Positions 9,103-17,836 of a stretch of 64,000 bases of DNA are shown piece by piece. Every line of letters begins with the position of its first letter. The first letter of the stretch is position 1. The position numbers and the translations under genes are program-made. A model generated the notes under the pieces. The model was not told the DNA's origin and did no database searches. It saw only the letters and a list, made by a program, of their open reading frames with translations. Source of the stretch: Seohaeicola_A nanhaiensis (GTDB taxonomy: Bacteria; Pseudomonadota; Alphaproteobacteria; Rhodobacterales; Rhodobacteraceae); contig NZ_JBHSGI010000024.1 in assembly GCF_042654245.1 (NCBI RefSeq), forward strand, positions 558,001-622,000. The letters run 5' to 3'.

Positions 9103-9570
9103 TCAGGAAATCAGTCCGGTTTCGCGCAGGAGGCCGCGCCGCTTGGCCTCGTAGTAGTAGCCGCTGGAATACCAGCGCACCGCCGCGTCCTGACTGCCAT
9201 CCGAGACCAGCCAGGCGCCGCGCAGGTATTTGACGGCGTATTTCAGGTTGGTTTCGGCGTCCAGCAGGTCGGTCGGCTTGCCGCGGAAGCCCATGCTGCG
9301 CGCAGTGGCGGGCAGAATCTGCATCAGGCCGTAGTAGGGCCGGTTCATCGCGCCGGGGCGGTGGTGGCTTTCGCGGATGATGACGCGGTGGACCAGCGAG
9401 CGGGGCACCTTGTAGTGATCGGCGTATTTGTTGATGAGCAGGCGCAGCTCGGGCGTTTCGTTCACATGCAGCGGCGGGTCGAAGCGGGCGCTGCGGGCGC
9501 TGCATCCGCTGCCGGGAGCGGTGACGAGAGCCATGGTGGCGAGAGCGATGAGTCTGCGTCGGGTCAGCAT
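9103..9570 (-). CDS. Small lytic transglycosylase (SLT domain)
   Basis: The 155-residue protein has an N-terminal signal (MLTRRRLIALATMAL, then a Cys in GSGC, only a weak lipobox). The rest is a compact SLT/lysozyme-like domain: the catalytic Glu in IIRESHH, the GLMQILPATARSMGF signature, the NLKYAVKYL segment and AVRWYSSG. It probably cleaves peptidoglycan glycan strands in the periplasm. It lacks the extra domains of Slt70 or MltE-type enzymes. It stands alone, with a divergent-looking gap on each side. Confidence 0.88.
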   Translation of the reverse strand: MLTRRRLIALATMALVTAPGSGCSARSARFDPPLHVNETPELRLLINKYADHYKVPRSLVHRVIIRESHHRPGAMNRPYYGLMQILPATARSMGFRGKPTDLLDAETNLKYAVKYLRGAWLVSDGSQDAAVRWYSSGYYYEAKRRGLLRETGLIS

Positions 9571-9677
9571 GCGGGATCACGCGCGTTGTTACAGCCAGGA
9601 TCCCTTTTATCGGCGAAACTGGTCCGGGCAACCTTTTTGGCGCGGCGTGGGCGGTGGGTTGCCGATGTCCGGCCATG

Positions 9678-9708
9678 AAAAAAGCCGCGCCCGGCAGGCG
9701 CGGCTTTT
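9678..9708. terminator. Bidirectional terminator after rplI
   Basis: AAAAGCCGCGCC and GGCGCGGCTTTT form a perfect 12 bp stem around a 5-base loop, with A runs to the left and T runs to the right. Read on the minus strand it ends the rpsF-rpsR-rplI operon 20 bases past the rplI stop. Confidence 0.9.
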
Positions 9709-9728
9709 CCCGTAGCTGTTAGGGGCGA

Positions 9729-10316
9729 TCAGTCGTTGCGGGGCTGATCGTCTTCGTCGGCGGCGCTGCCGAGGTCGTCGAACAGTTCGGCGATCTCGAA
9801 ATCGGCCGCGGCCTGCTCTTCAGCGGCCTGTTCCTGGATCGACTTGCCCGACGCCTGGAGTTCGGCTTCTTCGGCCGAGCGCGCGACGTTCAGGGTGATC
9901 GTCACCTCGACCTCGGGGTGGAGCGAGACGTGCACGTCGTGCAGACCCAGTTCCTTGATCGGGCGGGCGATGACCATCTGCTTGCGCGAGACGGTGAAGC
10001 CGCCTGCGGTGGCCGCATCGGCGGCGTCACGCGGGGTGACCGAGCCGTAGAGCGCGCCGCCATCGGAGGCCTGGCGAATCACGACGAACTGCTGGCCGTC
10101 CAGCTTTTCGCCCATGGCCTCGGCTTCCTTGCGGGTTTCGAGGTTCTGGGTTTCGAGCTGGGCCTTGCGGTTCTCGAAGCTCTTGATGTTGGCTTCGGAG
10201 GCGGTCAGCGCCTTGCCCTGGCGCAGCAGGTAGTTGCGCGCAAAGCCCGGGCGGACGTCGACGACATCGCCCATCTGGCCAAGCTTGGCCACACGTTCGA
10301 GAAGAATGACTTGCAT
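9729..10316 (-). CDS. rplI: 50S ribosomal protein L9
   Basis: L9 binds 23S rRNA near the L1 stalk and helps keep the reading frame. The N-terminal domain (MQVILLERVAKLG, GDVVDVRPGFARNYLLRQG) is the signature, followed by the long connecting helix and the C-terminal rRNA-binding domain. At 195 residues it carries an extra acidic tail of about 45 residues, as is common in alphaproteobacteria. It is the last gene of the rpsF-rpsR-rplI operon, 12 bases after rpsR. Confidence 0.97.
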   Translation of the reverse strand: MQVILLERVAKLGQMGDVVDVRPGFARNYLLRQGKALTASEANIKSFENRKAQLETQNLETRKEAEAMGEKLDGQQFVVIRQASDGGALYGSVTPRDAADAATAGGFTVSRKQMVIARPIKELGLHDVHVSLHPEVEVTITLNVARSAEEAELQASGKSIQEQAAEEQAAADFEIAELFDDLGSAADEDDQPRND

Positions 10317-10328
10317 CGGAGTATCTCC

Positions 10329-10556
10329 TTACTTCACGGCGTAGGGAAGCAGGGCGAGGAAGCGGGCGCGCTTGATGGCGCGAGCCAGTTCACGCTGCTT
10401 CTTCGCCGAGACGGCGGTGATGCGCGAGGGCACGATCTTGCCGCGTTCGCTGATGTAGCGCTGCAGCAGGCGGGTGTCCTTGTAGTCGATGGCGGGGGCG
10501 TCGTCACCCGAGAAGGGGCAAACCTTGCGGCGACGGAAAAACGGTTTCACGGCCAT
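10329..10556 (-). CDS. rpsR: 30S ribosomal protein S18
   Basis: S18 is a small, basic 30S platform protein that binds next to S6. The 75 residues include the family signature around IDYKDTRLLQRYISERGKI and a Lys/Arg-rich C-terminal half. It sits between rpsF and rplI, the conserved bacterial order. Confidence 0.97.
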   Translation of the reverse strand: MAVKPFFRRRKVCPFSGDDAPAIDYKDTRLLQRYISERGKIVPSRITAVSAKKQRELARAIKRARFLALLPYAVK

Positions 10557-10585
10557 GATTTAGTGTCCTTTTCTCAAGCTCTGGA

Positions 10586-10963
10586 TCAACGACGCTCGCG
10601 GCGTTCGCCGCGATCGCCACGGTCACCGCGGTCGCGTTCGTCACGCTTCTGCATCTGCACCGAGGGGCCTTCCTTGTGCTCGTCGACCTTGATGGTCAGG
10701 ACGCGCATCACGTCGTCATGCAGACGCATCAGACGCTCCATCTCCTGGATGGCGGCGGCGGGGGCGTCGGAACGCATGAAGGCATAGTGGCCCTTGCGGT
10801 TCTTGTTGATCCGGTAGGCCATCGTCTTCACGCCCCAGTACTCGTGATCCACGAGCTTGCCGCCGTTGTCGGACAGCACGGTGCTGAAATGTTCGATGAG
10901 GCCTTCGGCTTGCGTGTTGGACAAGTCCTGACGCGCAATCATGACATGCTCGTAAAGCGGCAT
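10586..10963 (-). CDS. rpsF: 30S ribosomal protein S6
   Basis: S6 pairs with S18 on the 30S platform. ATG 10963 is chosen because the protein then starts MPLYEHVMIARQDLS, the S6 signature, with an AGGAG site 6 bases upstream; the frame stays open far upstream but with no similarity. The 125 residues end in an Arg/Asp/Glu-rich tail of RGDRGD repeats, common in alphaproteobacterial S6. It is the first gene of the operon. Confidence 0.97.
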   Translation of the reverse strand: MPLYEHVMIARQDLSNTQAEGLIEHFSTVLSDNGGKLVDHEYWGVKTMAYRINKNRKGHYAFMRSDAPAAAIQEMERLMRLHDDVMRVLTIKVDEHKEGPSVQMQKRDERDRGDRGDRGERRERR

Positions 10964-11070
10964 GTGTACTCCTGCTTCTATCAAGGCGCATTTCAAAGGT
11001 GGGGCCTGTTTCCCTCTGCGGCCCCGCCACGAGACTCTGCGCGGTTCGAATACGTGCAGAGGGATGCGTC

Positions 11071-11098
11071 CGTATACACGGATTGGCCGGGGGGGCAA
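11071..11098 (-). promoter_or_regulatory. Likely promoter of rpsF-rpsR-rplI
   Basis: On the minus strand TTGCCC (11093-11098) and TATACG (11071-11076) are spaced by 16 bases, about 108 bases upstream of rpsF. This is a fair sigma-70-type pair, chosen by eye only. Confidence 0.35.
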
Positions 11099-11218
11099 GC
11101 CGGAAGTGGCGGGCGCGGCTGCCCGTGGAATTCCCCGACTGCGACAAATTCTCGACGTTTTGTAGACCGAGGTTGGCGTGGGGCGCCAAGGGTTTGTTCT
11201 GAAGGACATTAGATACAG

Positions 11219-11734
11219 ATGGACAGCGTTCAGATGCCTGGGGCCGCGACGAATCCGGTGACCAGCGCCTTCCAGGATCACGCGCCGATGATGGTGGCCT
11301 TCGCGCCGAACTGGCGGGCGCGGGCGGTGATGTTCCGCCTGCTCGGGGTTGCTCTGCTGATTGCGGCGGCCAGCCTGTGGGTGCTGCCGGCGCCGGAGCT
11401 GGACGGCGAGCTGCGGCTGATCCGGCTGGGCGTGTCGGTGTTCTTCCTGTTCTGCGGGTTGGCGATGTTTCTGCGCCGGACGGGCGATGATCAGCCCGAT
11501 GCCTACTTCGACCCGATCCGGCGCGAGGTGCGCGTGCTGCAGAAAAACGACCGCGGGCGGCCGCAGACGATCCTGCGGCGCAGCTATGACAGCCTGGGCA
11601 GCGCCAAGTTCCAAAACAGCTCGGTGCAGCTGGTCGATGTCGATGGCAGCGTTCTGATGCGGCTGGTGATCGAGGATGACGCCGCGCGCGAGGCGCTGCG
11701 GGCGCAGCTCGCCGGCATGGTGCGGATCACCTGA
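11219..11734 (+). CDS. Inner-membrane protein of unknown function
   Basis: A 171-residue protein with a 45-residue N-terminal cytoplasmic stretch, two close hydrophobic segments (VMFRLLGVALLIAAASLWVL near 38-57 and LGVSVFFLFCGLAMFL near 70-85), and a soluble C-terminal domain of about 85 residues rich in beta-forming residues. The two-helix hairpin followed by a PH-like basic domain resembles small membrane proteins of Rhodobacteraceae with no known role. The start has a GAAGGA site 10 bases upstream. It is divergent from rpsF and followed by fabD. Confidence 0.75.
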   Translation: MDSVQMPGAATNPVTSAFQDHAPMMVAFAPNWRARAVMFRLLGVALLIAAASLWVLPAPELDGELRLIRLGVSVFFLFCGLAMFLRRTGDDQPDAYFDPIRREVRVLQKNDRGRPQTILRRSYDSLGSAKFQNSSVQLVDVDGSVLMRLVIEDDAAREALRAQLAGMVRIT

Positions 11735-11839
11735 GCGACAGGCCTTTTCCCGTCTCCCGGTGAGCGGCGCGGGCGCAGGCCTGCGCCGTTGCGTTGCCTG
11801 TGATCGCGGGCTATTGCGGGGAAAACGGGAGAGCAAGCG

Positions 11840-12778
11840 ATGAGCAGGGCACTGGTATTCCCCGGGCAGGGGGCACAATCCATCGGCATGGGGCAGGCGC
11901 TGGCCGAGGCCTATCCGGCGGCGAAGGCGGTTTTCGAAGAGGTCGATGCGGCGCTGGGCGAAGATCTCAGCGGGCTGATCTGGGGGGGCGATATCGAGAC
12001 GCTGACGCTGACCCGGAACGCACAGCCGGCGCTGATGGCGACCTCGATGGCGGCGCTGCGCGCGTTGGAGGCCGAGGGCTTCGACATCGCGGGCGTGGCC
12101 TGCGTGGCCGGGCATTCGCTGGGCGAATATTCCGCGCTTGCGGCGGCCGGTGCGCTGGGGATCGGAGATGCGGCGCGGTTGCTGCGCACGCGCGGGCAGG
12201 CAATGCAACAGGCGGTGCCGGTCGGCGTCGGCGCGATGGCGGCGCTGCTGGGGCTGGACCTGGAGGGCGCGCGCGCGGTTGCGGCCGAGGCGGCGCAGGG
12301 CGAGGTCTGCGAGGCGGCCAATGACAACGATCCGGCGCAGGTCGTCGTTTCGGGCCACAAGGCGGCGGTCGAGCGCGCGCTCGAGATCGCCAAGACCAAG
12401 GGCGCCAAGCGGGCGATCCTGCTGCCGGTGTCCGCGCCGTTCCATTGCGCGCTGATGGCGCCGGCGGCCGAGGTGATGGCAGAGGCGCTGGCTGGCGTGG
12501 AGATCAAGGCGCCGAAGGTGCCGCTGATCGCCAACGTGGTCGCCGGGCCGGTGAGCGATCCGACACGGATCCGCGAGCTGCTGGTGCAGCAGGTGACAGG
12601 GGCGGTGCGCTGGCGCGAGAGCGTGCTGGCGATGTCCGCGGATGGCGTCACAGAGATTTGGGAGGTCGGGGCCGGCAAGGCGCTGTCCGGGATGATCCGG
12701 CGGATCGACAAGTCGATCGAGTGCAAGGCCGTCGGCAGCCCCGAAGAGGTGCGTGCCGCGCTGGGGCTGGCCGGCTGA
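11840..12778 (+). CDS. fabD: Malonyl-CoA:ACP transacylase
   Basis: FabD moves malonyl from CoA to acyl carrier protein, supplying the extender unit for fatty acid synthesis. The 312 residues include the N-terminal FPGQGAQ motif, the active-site serine in GHSLGEYSAL (near residue 93), and the catalytic histidine segment PVSAPFHCALM. It heads the group fabD-fabG-acpP, with fabF further downstream. Confidence 0.97.
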   Translation: MSRALVFPGQGAQSIGMGQALAEAYPAAKAVFEEVDAALGEDLSGLIWGGDIETLTLTRNAQPALMATSMAALRALEAEGFDIAGVACVAGHSLGEYSALAAAGALGIGDAARLLRTRGQAMQQAVPVGVGAMAALLGLDLEGARAVAAEAAQGEVCEAANDNDPAQVVVSGHKAAVERALEIAKTKGAKRAILLPVSAPFHCALMAPAAEVMAEALAGVEIKAPKVPLIANVVAGPVSDPTRIRELLVQQVTGAVRWRESVLAMSADGVTEIWEVGAGKALSGMIRRIDKSIECKAVGSPEEVRAALGLAG

Positions 12779-12843
12779 ACCAGGCAGGACAACGGAGGGC
12801 GGCGCCGCATCCGGCGTTGCCGCGAAACGGACAGGAGCAGGAC

Positions 12844-13581
12844 ATGTTCGATCTGACGGGAAAATCCGCGCTGATTACCGGCGCTTCAGGAGGCATCGGT
12901 GGCGAGATCGCGCGCCATCTGCACGGGGCAGGGGCGACGGTCGCCCTGTCGGGCACGCGGGTCGAGCCGTTGCAGGAACTGGCCGAGCAACTGGGCGAGC
13001 GGGCGCATGTGGTGCCCTGCAACCTCTCCGATCTCGACGCGGTGTCGGGGCTGCCCAAGCAGGCATCGGACGCGATGGGCGGGCTCGACATTCTGGTGAA
13101 CAACGCCGGGATCACACGCGACAACCTTTTCATGCGGATGTCGGACGAGGAATGGCAGAGCGTCATCGACGTGAACCTGACCGCGACTTTCCGGCTGTGC
13201 CGGGCCGTTCTGCGCGGCATGATGAAGGCGCGCTGGGGGCGGATCGTCAACATCGGGTCGGTTGTCGGCGCGACGGGCAATCCGGGGCAGGGCAACTATG
13301 CGGCCTCGAAGGCCGGTATGGTCGGCATGTCCAAGGCGCTGGCCTATGAGGTGGCGAGCCGCAACATCACGGTGAACGTGGTGGCGCCGGGGTTCATCAC
13401 CACGGCGATGACCGACAAGCTGACCGACGATCAGAAGTCGGCGATTCTGACCCAGGTGCCGGCAGGGCGCATGGGTTCGGCCAGCGAAGTGGCGGCGGCG
13501 GTGCTCTATCTGTCGAGCCCCGAGGCGGCCTATGTGACCGGCGCGACGCTACACGTGAACGGCGGTATGGCTATGCTGTGA
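12844..13581 (+). CDS. fabG: 3-oxoacyl-ACP reductase
   Basis: FabG reduces 3-oxoacyl-ACP to 3-hydroxyacyl-ACP with NADPH. It is a 245-residue short-chain dehydrogenase: the TGASGGIG nucleotide-binding motif near residue 12, NNAG near 83, and the catalytic Ser with YAASKAG (Tyr-x3-Lys) near 150. The start is ATG 12844, since the frame is open upstream but without similarity; an ACAGGAGCAGGAC stretch supplies the ribosome site. It lies 65 bases after fabD. Confidence 0.97.
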   Translation: MFDLTGKSALITGASGGIGGEIARHLHGAGATVALSGTRVEPLQELAEQLGERAHVVPCNLSDLDAVSGLPKQASDAMGGLDILVNNAGITRDNLFMRMSDEEWQSVIDVNLTATFRLCRAVLRGMMKARWGRIVNIGSVVGATGNPGQGNYAASKAGMVGMSKALAYEVASRNITVNVVAPGFITTAMTDKLTDDQKSAILTQVPAGRMGSASEVAAAVLYLSSPEAAYVTGATLHVNGGMAML

Positions 13582-13684
13582 GCCGGGGGCGTGACGCGTT
13601 TGGCGTCATCCTGCGGCCCTTGCGAAAGCGTTTGCCATCGCCGTTCTCTGTGCTATAGCGACGCAAATTTCGGCAGGCGGGGCC

Positions 13685-13714
13685 TTGGCACCTGCCTGTT
13701 TGGCCCGGTATAGA
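13685..13714 (+). promoter_or_regulatory. Likely promoter of acpP
   Basis: TTGGCA (13685-13690) and TATAGA (13709-13714) are 18 bases apart in the 231-base gap between fabG and acpP, about 100 bases ahead of the acpP start. acpP is usually expressed much more strongly than its neighbours, so a separate promoter is plausible. Confidence 0.45.
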
Positions 13715-13812
13715 GGGCACAACCCGTCCCGGCTTCGGGGCAAACAGAACCCTCCCGAAGCGGGCAAGGGCAGATCAGGGCCAAGACGCCCGCAAAGGAA
13801 TGAGGAACGGAT

Positions 13813-14046
13813 ATGAGCGACGTCGCAGACCGCGTGAAAAAGATCGTTGTTGAGCATCTGGGAGTGGAAGAAGAGAAGGTGACCGAGAACGCCTCGTTCA
13901 TCGACGATCTGGGCGCCGACAGCCTTGACACCGTGGAACTGGTGATGGCCTTCGAAGAAGAGTTCGGGATCGAGATTCCGGACGATGCCGCCGAGACGAT
14001 CCAGACCTTCGGCGATGCAGTGAAGTTCATCAGCGAAGCCGCCTGA
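13813..14046 (+). CDS. acpP: Acyl carrier protein
   Basis: ACP carries growing acyl chains on a phosphopantetheine arm. It is 77 residues, acidic, with the DSLDTVELV motif whose Ser (near residue 37) is the attachment point. An AATGAGGAACG stretch gives a ribosome site. It follows fabG and is closed by a strong terminator. Confidence 0.98.
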   Translation: MSDVADRVKKIVVEHLGVEEEKVTENASFIDDLGADSLDTVELVMAFEEEFGIEIPDDAAETIQTFGDAVKFISEAA

Positions 14047-14071
14047 TTCTTTTCTGCGCCTGAAGACTTTG

Positions 14072-14104
14072 AAACGGCACCTCCCGGCGGGGAGGTGCCG
14101 TTTT
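14072..14104 (+). terminator. Terminator of acpP
   Basis: ACGGCACCTCC and GGAGGTGCCGT form an 11 bp stem with a 6-base loop, extended by flanking A and T runs and followed by TTTT. It lies 25 bases past the acpP stop. Confidence 0.9.
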
Positions 14105-14185
14105 CCTTTGTGCGGCCGATAAATGCCTTGCGCCCGGGCGGTGCCGGTAGTCAGGTCGGACCGAGGCAGAAGAAAAGCGGGCGCC

Positions 14186-14713
14186 ATGATCCGATCCACT
14201 CCGACATTGAACACCCTGCGGGTGACGCTGCGGGCCATGCGGCCAGAGGACTTTGACCGATACGCGGGCATCTGCGCGATGGGTGACGCGCTGCGGCCGC
14301 TGGACAGCGGTCCCTGGCCGCGCCGTCGCGCCTGGGAGGCGTTTCTGCGCAACGCCGGGCACTGGCAGATGACCGGATTTGGCCAGTGGGCGGTGATCGA
14401 GCAGCGCAGCCGGACGATTGTGGGACAGGTCGGTTTCTTCTTCGACAGCGAGGTGGTGGACGAGGAGTTCGACACCTATCCGCAGGTCGGGTGGGTGATG
14501 CTGCCGGAGTGCGGTGAGAGCGGGCTGGCTCTGGAGGCGGCGCGGGCGGCGCATGACTGGTTCGACCGGGTGGTGACGGGCAGCCTGGTGGCGCGGGTGT
14601 CGCAGGCCAACGAGACGGCCGTGGAGCTGGCGGATGCACTGGGCTATCGCCAGCGGCGCGAGGCGGGGGGAACGCTGCTGATGCGCCGCGACGGGCCGCC
14701 GGGGCGGGGGTAG
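14186..14713 (+). CDS. GNAT-family N-acetyltransferase
   Basis: The 175-residue protein begins LRVTLRAMRPEDFDRYAGI, the start of the RimJ/RimL-like GNAT fold (Acetyltransf_3), which transfers acetyl from acetyl-CoA to an amine. The central beta strands (FGQWAVIEQRSRTIVGQVGFF) and the C-terminal ANETAVELADALGYRQRR segment, the usual end of the CoA site, are present. ATG 14186 is chosen; upstream residues lack similarity. The substrate cannot be told. It lies between acpP and a HisA paralogue. Confidence 0.85.
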   Translation: MIRSTPTLNTLRVTLRAMRPEDFDRYAGICAMGDALRPLDSGPWPRRRAWEAFLRNAGHWQMTGFGQWAVIEQRSRTIVGQVGFFFDSEVVDEEFDTYPQVGWVMLPECGESGLALEAARAAHDWFDRVVTGSLVARVSQANETAVELADALGYRQRREAGGTLLMRRDGPPGRG

Positions 14714-14786
14714 GCGGGAATTCTCGCGTGGCGTGAGGGGAATCTGCTAGACTGGTGGAAATCGGGCACGACGGAGGGAGGCCAGA

Positions 14787-15533
14787 ATGCTGATTTATCC
14801 GACGATCGAGGTGATGGGTGGCAAATGCGTGTCGCTGGACCGGGCGCGCATAGATACGCCGCGCGTCTGGGACGTGGACCCGCTGGAAAAGGCGCAGAGC
14901 TTTGCCGCTGCCGGGGCGGAGTGGATGCACCTCACCGACCTGGATGCAGTCGAGGGGATACCGAGGAACGTCGAGCTGGTGGAGCGGATCATCCGGGGGG
15001 TCGGTATCCCGGTGCAGCTGGCGGGGGGCTTTCGCAGCCGCGACACGGTGGAGCGCTGGATCGACAAGGGCGCGGCGCGGATCGTGGTCGGCTCGCTGGC
15101 GGCGCAGGATCCGGCGATGGTGGCGGAGCTGGCGAAATACCATCCCGACCAGATTGTCCTGTCGGTCGACGTGCGCGCGGGCCGGGTGATGACCCACGGG
15201 TGGCGCCGGGAAAGCGCATTCGCGCCCGAGGATTTCATCGCGGCCTTCGAGGGCGTGCCGCTGGCCGGGATCGTGGTGACCGACATCGAGTCGGACGCCA
15301 ACGCACAGGTCGAGGCACAGCTGGGGCTGATTTCGGGGCTGGCGCGGCTGTGCCGGACGCCGGTCATCGCAAGCGGCGTGGTGCGAACGGTCGACGATAT
15401 CGCGCGGTTGAAATATATCCATAATATCGCCGGTGCGCTGGTGGGGCGGGCGCTGTATCTCGGGTCGGTCGATCTGAGAGAGGCCTTGGCGGTGGCGCGG
15501 CCGGAAATGGAACGGATAGCGGATTTCATCTGA
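14787..15533 (+). CDS. HisA-like isomerase paralogue
   Basis: A 248-residue TIM barrel of the HisA/HisF family. True HisA opens the ring of ProFAR in histidine synthesis. Here the catalytic Asp of the first strand (PAIDL in HisA) is Glu8 in YPTIEV, while the second catalytic Asp (Asp128, in LSVDVR) and the THGW and TDIE segments remain. The phosphate-binding loop motifs are changed (LAGGFRS, and ASGVVRT in place of ASGGV). I infer a paralogue that may use another substrate, with the real hisA probably in a his cluster elsewhere. It is followed after 3 bases by an arginase-family gene, so the two are surely cotranscribed. Confidence 0.8.
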   Translation: MLIYPTIEVMGGKCVSLDRARIDTPRVWDVDPLEKAQSFAAAGAEWMHLTDLDAVEGIPRNVELVERIIRGVGIPVQLAGGFRSRDTVERWIDKGAARIVVGSLAAQDPAMVAELAKYHPDQIVLSVDVRAGRVMTHGWRRESAFAPEDFIAAFEGVPLAGIVVTDIESDANAQVEAQLGLISGLARLCRTPVIASGVVRTVDDIARLKYIHNIAGALVGRALYLGSVDLREALAVARPEMERIADFI

Positions 15534-15536
15534 TAC

Positions 15537-16481
15537 ATGGCAAGTCTGGCGGAAATGATCGGAGGGGCCGGCACGCCCGGCACCTTCCTTGGACTGGACC
15601 GCGCCGAGAGCCTTGGCGCGGCGGCGGATATCGTGATCTATGGCGCCGATTGCGCGACGCCTTACCCTTGGGTCGGCGCCTATTGCGCTGGGGGGCCGGC
15701 GGCGATCCGCGCAGGGTCGGCGGATTATGCCGGCGCGGTGGAGCGCGTGAATTTCGACCTGATGGGCCCGCTGCTGCCACGGGGCGTGCGCGCGGTGGAT
15801 GCCGGGGATCTGGCGACCGACGCGGAGGATCCGGCCGGAAATCGCGACCGGATCGAGGCGGCGACACGCGAGATTCTGGGTGCCGGCGCGGTGCCGGTGC
15901 TGCTGGGGGGCGACGATTCGGTGCCGCTGGGCCTGTTGCGGGCCTTCGACGGCGCAGGGCCGGTCACGATCCTGCAGATCGATGCCCATATCGACTGGCG
16001 CGACGAGGTACGGGGCGAGCGTCTGGGGCTGAGCTCGACAATGCGGCGGGCCAGCGAGATGGCGCACGTGGAGCGCATCGTGCAGGTGGGCGCGCGCGGG
16101 GTCGGCTCGGCCGGGATGGAGGCGCTGGAGGCGGCGCTGGCCTGGGGCGCGCATCTGGTGCCGGCGCATGAGCTGGAGGATGGCGGCATCGCGCGCGCCA
16201 TCGGTCTGATCCCCGAGGGCGCCCGTGTGGTGATCTGTTTCGACGTGGATGCTCTGGATCCGCCGATCATGCCGGCGGTCATTGCACCGACGGCCGGAGG
16301 GCTTACCTATGCGCAGGCGCTGCGGCTGATCCGGGGCGTGGGCGGCAAGGCGACGCTTGCCGGGGTGGACCTGGTGGAGTTCATGCCCGAGCGTGACCGC
16401 GACGGTGTCGGGGCGCGGACGGCGGCCCAGCTGCTGACCTCGATCCTTGGGCTGATCGGGCGGCAGCGGGTCGGCGGCTGA
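15537..16481 (+). CDS. Arginase/agmatinase-family hydrolase
   Basis: A 314-residue ureohydrolase-fold protein; relatives cleave guanidino groups (arginine, agmatine, guanidinobutyrate) using two manganese ions. Metal motifs are visible: GGDDS at 124-128, DAHID at 149-153 and FDVDALDPP near 235-243. In the usual agmatinase the first motif is GGDHS, so the first metal-binding His is Asp127 here. The substrate is unknown. It starts 3 bases after the HisA paralogue, forming a two-gene unit. Confidence 0.82.
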   Translation: MASLAEMIGGAGTPGTFLGLDRAESLGAAADIVIYGADCATPYPWVGAYCAGGPAAIRAGSADYAGAVERVNFDLMGPLLPRGVRAVDAGDLATDAEDPAGNRDRIEAATREILGAGAVPVLLGGDDSVPLGLLRAFDGAGPVTILQIDAHIDWRDEVRGERLGLSSTMRRASEMAHVERIVQVGARGVGSAGMEALEAALAWGAHLVPAHELEDGGIARAIGLIPEGARVVICFDVDALDPPIMPAVIAPTAGGLTYAQALRLIRGVGGKATLAGVDLVEFMPERDRDGVGARTAAQLLTSILGLIGRQRVGG

Positions 16482-16576
16482 CGGACTTGCCGGGCGCGGG
16501 GGCGCAGGGTAAGACCGTCGCGATTTTGGAAACGTGCCAGACCTAAGAATTTCGGAAACAGGCGAGAGGGCAGCAG

Positions 16577-17836
16577 ATGCGCAGAGTTGTGGTTACGGGG
16601 CTTGGGCTGGTGACGCCGCTTGCGGATGGTGTCGAGGAAAGCTGGTCGCGGCTGCTGGCCGGTCAATCCGGGGCGGGCCCGATCACCGGCTTTGACCCCG
16701 AAGGTCTTGCAACGACCTATGCCTGCGAAGTGCCGCGCGGCGACGGATCCGACGCGACATTCAATCCCGACAAATACATGGAGCCGAAAGAGCAGCGGAA
16801 GGTGGATACCTTCATCATGTACGGGATCGCGGCGGCGGTTCAGGCGGTCGAGGATTCCGGGTGGAAGCCCGAGGACCGCGAGGGGCAGGAACGCACCGGG
16901 GTCCTGATCGGTTCGGGTATCGGCGGGCTGAACTCGATCGCCGATACGGCGGTGATGATGGAACAGAAGGGGCCGCGCCGTGTCAGCCCGTTCTTCGTGC
17001 CGGGCGCGCTGATCAACCTGATCTCGGGGCAGGTTTCGATCCGCTATGGCTTCAAGGGGCCGAACCATTCGGTGGTGACCGCCTGTTCGACCGGCGCCCA
17101 TGCCATCGGTGATGCGAGCCGGATGGTGCGCTGGGGGGATGCCGACGTGATGATCGCAGGCGGGGCCGAGGCGGCGATCTGCAAGATCGGGATTGCCGGG
17201 TTCAACGCCTGCAAGGCGCTGTCGACCAAGCGCGCCGACGATCCGACGAAGGCGAGCCGGCCCTATGACATCGACCGCGACGGGTTCGTCATGGGCGAGG
17301 GCGCGGGCGTTGTCGTGCTGGAGGAATACGAGCACGCCAAGGCGCGCGGCGCCAAGATCTATGCCGAGGTGCTGGGCTATGGAATGTCGGGCGACGCCTA
17401 TCACATCACCGCGCCGTCGGAGGATGGCGACGGGGCCGAACGGTCGATGCGGGCGGCGCTGAAGAGCGCGGGGCTGCAGCCGGGCGATGTGGATTACATC
17501 AATGCGCATGGCACCAGCACGATGGCAGATGTGATCGAGCTGGCCGCCGTCGAGCGGCTGCTGGGCGATCACGCAGGCAATGTCACCATGTCGTCGACCA
17601 AGTCGGCCACCGGGCACCTGCTGGGCGCGGCCGGGGCGATCGAGGCAATCTTCTCGATCCTGGCGATCCGCGATCAGGTCGCGCCGCCGACGATCAACCT
17701 GGACAATCCGGCGGTTGAATCGAAGGTCGACCTCGCGCCGAATGCCAAACGCGCCCGCAAGATCGACGTGGCGCTGTCGAATTCCTTCGGCTTTGGCGGA
17801 ACCAACGCCAGCGTCATTTTCGGGAAGGTCAGCTGA
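16577..17836 (+). CDS. fabF: 3-oxoacyl-ACP synthase II
   Basis: FabF elongates acyl-ACP by condensation with malonyl-ACP. The 419 residues carry the thiolase-fold Cys-His-His triad: active-site Cys in TACSTGAHA (near 170), NAHGTST (near 308) and KSATGHLLGAAG (near 345). The ribosome site is GAGAGGGCAG ahead of ATG 16577. Its TGA shares a base with the ATG of mltG. Confidence 0.97.
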   Translation: MRRVVVTGLGLVTPLADGVEESWSRLLAGQSGAGPITGFDPEGLATTYACEVPRGDGSDATFNPDKYMEPKEQRKVDTFIMYGIAAAVQAVEDSGWKPEDREGQERTGVLIGSGIGGLNSIADTAVMMEQKGPRRVSPFFVPGALINLISGQVSIRYGFKGPNHSVVTACSTGAHAIGDASRMVRWGDADVMIAGGAEAAICKIGIAGFNACKALSTKRADDPTKASRPYDIDRDGFVMGEGAGVVVLEEYEHAKARGAKIYAEVLGYGMSGDAYHITAPSEDGDGAERSMRAALKSAGLQPGDVDYINAHGTSTMADVIELAAVERLLGDHAGNVTMSSTKSATGHLLGAAGAIEAIFSILAIRDQVAPPTINLDNPAVESKVDLAPNAKRARKIDVALSNSFGFGGTNASVIFGKVS

